A stretch of DNA of 64,000 nt, taken from assembly GCA_023014365.1 (NCBI GenBank), contig JAEBUN010000053.1, positions 173,837-237,836 of the forward strand. The letters run 5' to 3'. The DNA comes from Lepiota brunneoincarnata. Taxonomy: Eukaryota > Basidiomycota > Agaricomycetes > Agaricales > Agaricaceae. This document shows positions 56,515 through 64,000 of the stretch, piece after piece. Within the stretch, counting starts at the first letter, position 1; each line of letters starts with the position of its first letter. The notes under the pieces were generated by a model that was given only the letters and a program-made list of their open reading frames with translations, was not told the origin of the DNA and made no database searches. The position numbers and the translations under genes are program-made.

Positions 56515-57290
56515 CGTGTCTGCAACAAAGACTACTTATCGCAGCAGAGAGTCAACAGCGAGAGCATTTGCTAAGATAAGGGGAGCCTACAAGATCTGGA
56601 GTCCGATCAACCCTTTTTGGGCGACGGCACACCCGGCAAGTACATTTATTAAAAAAAAATAATCTGAAATCCTAAACCCACAGGAAGTGGTTCAGTCCCT
56701 CGTCAAACCGTATGAATGGCATGGGCCTGGGTTATGTTCTTAAGCGGATGGACCGCTGGGCGTCCCTGCGAAAATGGACATGTTTTTAACGAATAAAATC
56801 AATGCAGAACGCGAACTCGGCTGTCTGTCTAATTTCAGTGACGGGCTATCGAGGTTCCACCCACACCGCCTCGAGCTACCAACCAACCTCAATCGCCAAA
56901 AGTTCTGCCACATCCATCCTGCCCTCTTCCAAATGATTACCCTTCTGCTCGCATTCCCATGCATTTTCTCGACCTCGTCTGTATTGCTTCACATGGCAAC
57001 GACAACTGTCCATCATCCAAGTCCGACCGTGGTCACTAGGGCCACGTGCAGACGGATCGCCTTGAGTGGGAATAGTATTGAGGGTAGGGTCAACAATACT
57101 AGCCATAACCTCTAACGCAAAGGTCACCCCCTTATCAGAAAAGGGGAAGCGCCAGATAGGACGAGACATCAGACCCGAGAGAGACCGCCCGGCGCCCCGG
57201 ATGCATCCTGCAAAGGACGCACCATCGTTCATGGACCAGAGCGCCCAGGACATCACTGTTATTTAACTTCATCCCTGGTGACAGGACAAA
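56515..57290. repeat. Cassette module iii, copy 1
   Basis: Matches 61478-62080. Both strands have frames open in both copies (for example plus MDMFLTNKINAEREL at 56774 and minus from 56964), so coding strand cannot be decided and I do not call a gene. Confidence 0.65.
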
Positions 57291-57328
57291 ACGTATGCGT
57301 GATTACTGAATGAGTTCATAGATAGACA

Positions 57329-57613
57329 ATGGCTAAGGTTTCGGCGAGCAATGAGGAGCTAAAAGCTGGGGTTACATCGGCTAGGATAAAAAACTACACA
57401 AGTGACATCAAATCAGATATAAGAGACTGGGGAACCACCACTTTGGACGTACCGCAAGCCCATCACGCCCCTCGTCAAACGCTGATATCATTTTCATATC
57501 AGAAGCTGCTGAAACATCCTAGTACCTCCTCTCGCTTTGAGTACTCACTTCTCAGCGATTCTGGGGGCATGGGCAACCATCTCGCCAACACCCTCATGTG
57601 CACCGGGTTGTGA
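57329..57613 (+). CDS. Small gene of the X module (MAKVSASNEEL family)
   Basis: Exon 1 (57329-57448, 40 codons) and exon 2 (57503-57613) are separated by a 54-nt stretch with GTACCG...ATATCAG ends. Read through it gives 94 residues, spliced 76. Splicing is supported because the related copies at 62.3 kb and 8.2/13.5 kb have an in-frame TAA inside the same stretch. The protein is polar (MAKVSASNEELKAGVTSAR, then KLLKHPSTSSRFEYSLL) without a signal peptide or known domain. It faces the minus-strand gene copy 2. Downstream sequence conserved to 57780 suggests more exons may exist. Function is unknown. Confidence 0.45.
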   Translation: MAKVSASNEELKAGVTSARIKNYTSDIKSDIRDWGTTTLDVPQAHHAPRQTLISFSYQKLLKHPSTSSRFEYSLLSDSGGMGNHLANTLMCTGL

Positions 57614-58070
57614 CATTTGCACGACACAACACAAGTGCTTCAGCTCACGGGGTTCCTCCCAGTAATACGATGGCTTCCCAGGAGCATTAAGACTGCGAAC
57701 AACGTCATATGCATCTTCTCAGGCACTTGGTCGAAGTTCCCTGACCCATTTTGGAATCAGTGTCAAGGACAGCAGACCCTTCACCAGTGCGGGTCGTGGT
57801 GAATAACGCAGACAGTTTCGTTGCCTTCTACAATCTGGGATCATCAGGTGTACACTGGCGCGTTCCGTAGCACTGTGAGCTCCCTGGGGCCCAAGAGTAT
57901 TGCTTCGGCTTGGGCGACGAGTGTGCCATAAAAAGCAAGTCACAGAGGGAGCTTATTTCCATCGTTGATTGGTTGGTAGGTGAGTGTTTATTAGTGACTA
58001 TGGATTCGTGAGGATTGGTTGAGCGGCGAACCACCGTCTAGCGGTTGTGGACAATGCGGCCGAGTTGAAA
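57614..58070. repeat. X module 3' part, unit 1
   Basis: Matches 54.92-55.25 kb and 62.47-62.93 kb. The frame ICIFSGT-SKFP-PFWN-CQ is kept in the units, which hints at a further exon, but lesions differ among copies. Confidence 0.55.
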
Positions 58071-58079
58071 TTATTTGGT

Positions 58080-58760
58080 CCTTCCCCTTGCATCCTTTTC
58101 AAAACCCACCCACCCATACCCTTCTTACATCCTTGTTGGTGAGGTGCGACGGCCAAAGCCTCGAACTAATCACAATTTACCTTCACTTTATCCTTTTTTC
58201 AATTCATTCTAACTACCACAAAAGGTAGACAGTAGCGATGCCCACCGGAATACTTACTAACTTCCTTATTCCAGTGTTCTGCTTCTCCAACTATACAGTT
58301 TACATTGTTCCACAACAGACAAAATGCAAAGAACAATAGCAAGCCTCAGCCGTTCACGATATATTCGCGTGACGCTGAGGTGAGCTCTTATATATATATT
58401 TTTATAAAAGAATGTTATAGCTTGTCGTAGACACTACAGTACGTTTGTCAATAATCCTTACTTCCCCTGTTTCCTCACCACTGGACTCGATACAGGTGCA
58501 GTTGAGAGGCGTACGGTTCCGGGCGACCCGACCGTGCTTCCTCCTCGACCTCACCACCCAGGGTCAACGGGGCTTGAAGAAAGCCCCGCCCCTCTCTCCC
58601 AGCCTACGCAGTATCAAGTTCTGTCATTCTACATCGCTCGTAATTTATAATTTATATTTTATGTTACCTGGATGCCTCACAGCACAAGACAGACTGTTGG
58701 TGACATGTATAAAGCAGCCGGTTTGAGTGAATTCTTATACCTACACCATGTCAGTCCCGA
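58080..58760. repeat. Cassette segment shared with 14.2-14.45 kb
   Basis: The part 58465-58690 is similar to 14205-14450 in the same orientation. Other units lack it. No gene is supported. Confidence 0.55.
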
Positions 58761-59215
58761 TTAATTGTTCTTTCGGGCATCCCGACCGGATTTCGGATCC
58801 GGGAGGAGCCCCGTGTTACGAAAACTCTCTACAGTTTTTCTCGCTTTTGGGTGCTTGGGTCGCTGTTGCATCAGCACCATGGACGTGGAATGGAGATAAA
58901 TTGAGGCATACGTCGAGTGCAGCCTGCTCATGCTATTAACAAAAGTTCGGATATAAGGAGGCTCGGGCATACCTGTGATGGTTCCGGTGTTGTGCAGAGG
59001 AAGACGACCGCGTCCTTCACCCCATTAACCCCAGACATCGCCGCAGACACCACCCGCATCCCCAAGACAGCTGCTGACTGCCCCTATTGTCAAATGACTA
59101 GGACATAGGGGGGTTCGGGCGGACCTTGGGGAGCCTTGCCAGCGTTCTTGTCCTTGTCCTTGTCCTTGTTCTCGTTCCCGCCCTTGCCCTTATGGGGGTG
59201 CGTTTCCTCACCCAT
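58761..59215 (-). pseudogene. Small Lys-rich family, copy 2 (frame broken)
   Basis: Exons corresponding to copy 1 are 59125-59215, 58973-59077, 58912-58932 (again 21 nt) and 58761-58862. Splice sites are kept, but exon 1 has one base too many at its CCCC end, so it no longer joins exon 2 in phase 0. The last exon ends in TAA at 58761 instead of running to a fifth exon. Sequence starts MGEETHPHKGKGGNENKDKD. It may be a recent pseudogene or may use another donor. Confidence 0.5.
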
Positions 59216-59462
59216 AGTATTCGGTTGTTAATCGGTGTGAGTTGGTCGTGCTGATGTCGGGACAGAGGTTGGGAGACAAGAGGGCAGTGGTAGCTCGTTG
59301 GCGACGACATGGTACCGAAGAAACGTCGGCTTATATATACATATCACCGATACGCGGTTGCAAGGGTAGTTCGTCCGGGGGTAGGGGTGATGAAATCAAG
59401 TCCCTACGGCCAAGAGAACGAAAAGCAACAAGAACAACCAGGTGATGAAGTGAAAATGCAAT

Positions 59463-59840
59463 CCTGGCATTTCTATTGTTTGCGTGATTGGAAATTTCGG
59501 ACCCACAGAACACTAAACGTTGAGGGTTCGAACTCGCCCCACCAGGCCCCACTCCAGCTGGTGAGTCATTGGGGACGTGCGTTCCAATGCAGGTTTGAAC
59601 ACTATCGCATGATCAGGTGCTTGATTTCGGTGGCGTTGTTGGACATCAATCGCGCTGGCGTCTACTTATGGGCATTTCCGAACAAATTGTCGACCATATC
59701 CATGGAATGTTCCACCGCTCACGACTGCCTCGGGGCCGCTACCGCTTCTCTGGCCTCGCCAATACAACCTCAATCGCAAATGCCCCTGCAACACCCGTCC
59801 TGCCCTCTTCAAAAAAAAACCAAGCGACCCCACCTAACTA
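59463..59840. repeat. Cassette module iv, copy 2
   Basis: Close match to 56160-56512, with an A-run near 59811-59819 at its right end. It again lies upstream of a minus-strand family gene. Confidence 0.65.
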
Positions 59841-60960
59841 AGTATCCCCGTACATCCACTCCACCACCACCTCCGGTTACCACTTTCAACCCTAGTCACC
59901 AGGACCACCTACGGACCATCTGTGCAGAGTGCAAGTGGTATTGAGGGGTACGCTCAATGTCTCGGCGGGCATTCCCTGAATGTTGCCCATGAGCTCCATG
60001 CAGTATTTCTAAGTCGTGGCTGACTATCATATATATGGTGGGGATTGGTGTGGTCAAGAGTTGTGCTTTTGTCAGTAGCAGTCCTAATCCGAGGATCGTC
60101 GCCGGAGTCCCTGGGATGGGATGATTGAGTGTGGGTCGCGTGCTGAGGTTGGACTGGACATTCTTTTGTGTAGGGGTCTGTGAACCTGGAAGAGACTTGT
60201 TGCGGTGACTATCGAGTAGTAGTTGAGATGCAGACTCGGATACTAGGCTGTTAATTCGCGGACTATTTGTTAAATACCTCCATTGCTTCAGACCATTCAT
60301 TTGGCATTGAGTGTTAGGATACCACATCGAAAGAAAATAACGTGAACAAAAATAACACAATGCTCAAGGCCCGCAATCAACACACTAATGACCATAGATT
60401 TGAGGGGATTGACCAAAGGGAACCGTCTTCTGTTGGCTGTGGATATCGCTGCCAGGTCGAAATCGCTCGATCCTTTTAAGTCCTTGCTGCTGCAATGCAT
60501 CAAACTGTTGGCTTAAATTACTCTCTTATGCCTTGTGCCATTCTGTTACTCACGTGCATGAAGCTACTGCTTTGAATAAGTTTTCGTCCGTATAAAGAAG
60601 CACGTCATATTCATGATTTCTTTCCGCCTTTGTTAGCCCTTGCTTTCCTTTGGTTGTTATTCCCTGTTTTCCCTGGTCCATCCGAGACGCCTACGTCGCG
60701 AAGGAATGTTTCAGAATGCTCTAGGTCTTCCTTGGTTTGTGGCTGATTCAGCTTGATCAGAGGCAATAGGCAGGAATAGAAGTAGAGTCAGTCATACCAT
60801 GTTCATTATCTGCTCATGTTAATAATAATGACTTGGACATGGAGAGGCTCAGGTGATCATCTTCAGTCGACATGCAAAGCGACTCCAAGGCGAGCTTCAA
60901 TGCATTGCGAATTGATCCCTTGCTGGTATTTTTGGCCGGTTTGGAGTCACACTACTCAGG
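59841..60960. other. Array spacer without a supported gene
   Basis: Not obviously shared with the other units. The minus-strand frame 59896-60360 is open but not protein-like. I see nothing to annotate. Confidence 0.4.
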
Positions 60961-60974
60961 TTAGTGACGATGAC

Positions 60975-61012
60975 TTGGACGTAGATATACCTCAGATTTT
61001 TTGTCTTGGGCC
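60975..61012 (-). pseudogene. Small Lys-rich family, remnant copy 4
   Basis: Around 61010 the minus strand reads a start followed by MAQDKKSE and a GTATATC donor, like exon 1 of the other copies but shortened. Upstream there is a degenerate form of the promoter block (about 61143-61175). The following exons are not recognisable. Confidence 0.4.
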
Positions 61013-61477
61013 ATATTTTCCCTGTATTTGGTTCCCGACAAGTGGGATGACAGAGCTCAGAGATGATCCAATCGAGCTGTTGAGGAGACAGAATTGGAAT
61101 GACAAGAAGGGTGTAGTAGCTCGTCGGCAACGACATGATGCTGAAGACACGTGAGCGTATATACCACGGATACGTGGCTTTCAAGGCACCGGGTGTGTTC
61201 AGGTCAGAGGGTACCGAAACCATGTCCTTACGGGGATGCTGAGACGGTCAGGAGATCAAAAGAATGGAGAAAGACCTGCTAATGAAATTCTGATATATTT
61301 GACTTCTAACGACAATTAGAAAATACGTATATACAACCCCCAGTGGATGACTTCCTGATTCTGCATCTCTTTCTAAACCTTATCCAACCAGTTGTTTCGA
61401 ACGAATAGATTTAGGATTCCAAATCGTTGCTTTGTCACAGATCAGCTACAGGTAAATCATATTAGCGGTCGCCGGCC

Positions 61478-62080
61478 TTTCAGACTTAATCATCTGATCG
61501 TGTCTGCAATAAAGACTACTTATCTCAGCAGAGAGTCCAATAACGAGAGCATTTGCCAAGAAAGGGGGTGACTGCAAGATCTGGAGTCCGATCAACCCTT
61601 TTTGGGTGACGGCACAGCAAGTACATTTGTTAGAAAAATAATCCGAAATCCTAAACCTACGGGAAGTCGTCCAGTCCCTAGCCAAACGGTATGAACGGCA
61701 TGGGCCCGGGTTAGGTTCCTAGGCGGATGAACCGCTGGACGTCTCTGCGACAATGGGCATGTTTTTAACGAATAAAATCAATACAGAACGCGAACTCGGC
61801 TGTCCGTCTGATTTCAGTGATGGGCTGTCAAGGTTCCACCCACACCGCCTCGAGCTACCAACCAACCTCAATCGCCAAAAGTTCTGCCACATCCATCCCG
61901 CCCTCTTCCAAATGATTACCCTTCCGCTCGCATTCCCATGCATTCTTTTGACATCGTCTGTATTGCTCTAAGTACCATAATTTCACACAGCAACGACAAC
62001 TGGTCATCATCCAAGTCCGACCGTTGTCACTAGGGCCACATGCAGACGGATCGGCTTGAGTGGGATTGACGTGGAGAAAG
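61478..62080. repeat. Cassette module iii, copy 2
   Basis: Close match to 56515-57080. It opens the third unit, in the same order (iii, X, Lys-rich gene, iv) as unit 1. Confidence 0.65.
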
Positions 62081-62183
62081 AAATGTATTCGGGGCATTCC
62101 ATGTCACAGTAATACCTGCATGAAAAGCGCATCTATCGAGTGGGTCGTACAGTGTAGTTACTGAATGGTTTCATAGATAGACG

Positions 62184-62469
62184 GTGGCTAAGGTTTCTGC
62201 GAAAAATGAGGAGCTAAAAAGCTGGGGTTACATCGGCTAGGAGAAAAAACTAAACAAGTGACATCGAATCAGATATAAGCGACTGGGGGACCAGCACTTT
62301 GGACGTACCGTAAGCCCATCACGCCCCTCGTCAAAGGCTGATATCATTTTCATATCAGAAGTTGCTGAAACATCCCAGTACCTCCTCTCGCTTTGAGTAC
62401 TCACTTTTCAGCGATTCTGGGGGCATGGGCAACCATCTCGCCAACACCCTCATGTGCACCAGGTTGTGA
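62184..62469 (+). pseudogene. X-module gene copy with lost start codon
   Basis: Related to 57329-57613, but the ATG is GTG and an extra A in GAGCTAAAAAGC shifts the frame after 12 codons. The intron with GTACCG...TATCAG ends is conserved. Confidence 0.6.
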
Positions 62470-63242
62470 TACTTGCACGACACAACACAAATGCTTCAGC
62501 TCACGGGGTTCCTCCCAGTAACACAATGACTTCTCCGTAGCATTAAGACTTTGAACAACAGCGTACGCATCTTCTCAGGCACTTGATCGAAGCCCCCTGA
62601 CCTATTTTGGAACCAGTGTCAAATACAGCAGACTCTGGGTCGTGGTGGATGGCGCAGATAGCTTCATGAACTTCCGCAATACGAGATCAGGTGCACACGG
62701 CGCGTTCCGTAGCACTGTTTGTTCCCTGGGACTCAAGAATATACTTCAGCTTGGGCCGACAAGCGTGGCGGATGATATATCCACTGGAAAAAGCAAGTCA
62801 CGGAGGGAGCTTATTTCCATGGTTGATTGATTTGTTACTCGGTGAATGTTTATTAGCAACGATGGATCCGAGAGGATTGATTGAGCGGCAAACCGCCTTC
62901 TCGTGGTTGTGGACAATGCGGCCAGGTGGAAATTGTTTATTCATTCCCCTTGCTGTGGAAGGTCGCCTGATGGCAACCTCACTAAAGAGACCAGTGCGAG
63001 AGATAGAGAAGAGAGAGAGAGAGTTGGAAAGGGCACGAGATAATACGATGGACTCAAGATAGTATTCGTATCCTTATGTCACTATTTTATGCTGAATTCT
63101 CGAGGTGTGAGCCTCCGGCTTACATGCCGCCCCAATACATCAAGTGCTAGATTGCATCGCTGTTTTCTGACTGTTGGTGATATGTATAAACTGCCGTTTT
63201 GCGTGAATCCTCATGCATACCTATAATGAAAACATTCAACTT
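62470..63242. repeat. X module 3' part, unit 2, and spacer
   Basis: Matches 57.62-58.05 kb up to about 62930, then diverges. A plus-strand frame of 123 residues (62691-63062) ends in a Glu/Arg-rich tail, but the other units do not keep it. A GA repeat lies at about 63003-63021. Confidence 0.5.
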
Positions 63243-63550
63243 TCAGTCGTCTTTATCCTTGCAACCTGGCACCGGTTTGGTTGGATCAAGTCCATATTCC
63301 ACCGTCAACTGATACAAGGTTGGGTTCGGTTTTCGGGACTTGAGTCGCTATTGCATCAGCACAATGGGCGTGGAATGGAAACAAATCGAGGCATACATTG
63401 GGCGCAATCTGCTCATGCTATTAACAATAGTTTGGATACAGGGAGGTTCAGGCAAACCTTGGGAACATTGTCAGTTTTCTTGCCCGGGTTGTTAACCTTG
63501 CCATTGTTACTGCCCTTGCTGCTCTTATCCTCGGGATTGCCCCTAGCCAT
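63243..63550 (-). CDS. Small Lys-rich family, copy 3 (3 exons, 72 aa)
   Basis: Exons 63458-63550, 63397-63417 (21 nt) and 63243-63347 join in phase 0 through GT-AG introns of 40 and 49 nt. The product starts MARGNPEDKSSKGSNNGK. Compared with copy 1 it lacks the second exon. The donor that would lead to the last exon is GA instead of GT (in AAGGATAAAG), so translation reads through to a TGA at 63243. The promoter block is present at 63641-63664. It may be a shortened functional variant or a decaying copy. Confidence 0.45.
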
Positions 63551-64000
63551 ATTATTCGGTTGTTAATTGGTGTGACTTGGTCGTGCTGATATCGGGAGTG
63601 GTAGCTGATTGTCGAAGACATGACACCAAAGAAGCGTCAGCTTATATGCATATCACCGATACGTGGGCAAAGGGTTAGTTTGCCTGGGGTAGGGGTGATG
63701 AAATCAAGCCCCTACGGGGACCACATTTCAGAGGGCCAAGAGAACGAAAAGCAGCAAGACCAGGTGATGCAAGCGAAAATGTCATCCTGGCACCCCCACT
63801 GTTTACGTGATTGGAAATTTCGGACCCACAGCATGCTGAACGTTGGGGGTTCAAACTTCGCCTGGGGTAGGGGTGATGAAATCAAGTTCCTCCAGGGATC
63901 ACGCTTCAGAGGGCCAAGAGAATGGAAAGCAACAAGAATGACCAGGTGATGGAGTGAAAATGCAATCCTGGCATCTCTATTAGGAGAATTCAATAAGGGT
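63551..64000. repeat. Promoter and start of module iv, unit 2
   Basis: Contains the conserved promoter block of copy 3 and sequence matching 56.05-56.23 kb and 59.36-59.53 kb. The block AGGGGTGATGAAATCAAG occurs twice here (63690s and 63870s), a local duplication. It is cut by the window end. Confidence 0.6.

Noticed and set aside
59520..59535. tRNA-like B box (GGTTCGAAC) in module iv
   Set aside because: The stem bases do not pair and no A box or cloverleaf can be formed in any of the copies (56.2, 59.5, 63.85 kb); at most a remnant.
62691..63062. 123-residue plus-strand frame with a Glu/Arg tail
   Set aside because: The other cassette units do not keep this frame and the tail comes from a GA microsatellite.

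Overview
The window is nuclear DNA of a filamentous basidiomycete, most probably an Agaricomycete. Three things point there: a Ste12-type regulator that carries both the STE DNA-binding domain and two C2H2 fingers, host genes cut by many 37-119 nt GT-AG introns, and the mix of transposon families (chromodomain Ty3/gypsy, Ty1/copia, pogo, MULE). No bacterial operon or CRISPR signal is present.

Layout. 1-13.5 kb is a nest of mobile elements. A decayed Ty3/gypsy copy (80-~7.9 kb) is split by a solo LTR (929-1589) and by a pogo element (2444-6782), which itself holds a solo LTR (3823-4133). It lies next to a copia element (8234-13542) that holds a second solo LTR of that family (10117-10456). The copia sits in the intron of a multicopy host gene fragment. 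13.5-29.3 kb is mostly host: a small secreted cysteine-rich protein (14978-15226), a 4-exon disordered protein (16639-18471), a multi-exon membrane protein of the DUF6533 type (about 18.6-20.0 kb) and the ste12 transcription factor gene (24504-28688). 29.3-49.2 kb is a Mutator-like (MULE) domain: a 1.1-kb internally deleted derivative (29276-30395) and, 42 bp away, a larger MULE (30438-49219, 9-bp target duplication) with a ULP1-like protease region and a MULE transposase. The larger MULE has been invaded by a young, essentially intact Ty3/gypsy chromovirus (30667-38908) and by an older copia element (42873-47848). 49.2-54.8 kb is host DNA with an intron-containing tRNA-Lys(CTT) gene and one hypothetical gene (52908-53987). 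54.8-64 kb is a tandem array of a duplicated cassette. It carries small multi-exon genes on the minus strand (start codons at 55892, 59215, 61010 and 63550) facing a second small gene family on the plus strand (57329, 62184). Pieces of the same cassette lie inverted at 7.9-14.5 kb.

Insertion order can be read from target duplications. Removing each element with one duplication copy restores the interrupted reading frame (gypsy around pogo, pogo transposase around its solo LTR, MULE transposase around copia). The older elements share one decay signature: their in-frame stops are almost all TGA at positions where arginine is expected, as from CGA to TGA change. The gypsy at 30.7-38.9 kb lacks this and its LTRs differ at one visible base, so its family was recently active. 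That element also appears to prime reverse transcription from its own 5' end and carries a third ORF that runs into the 3' LTR.
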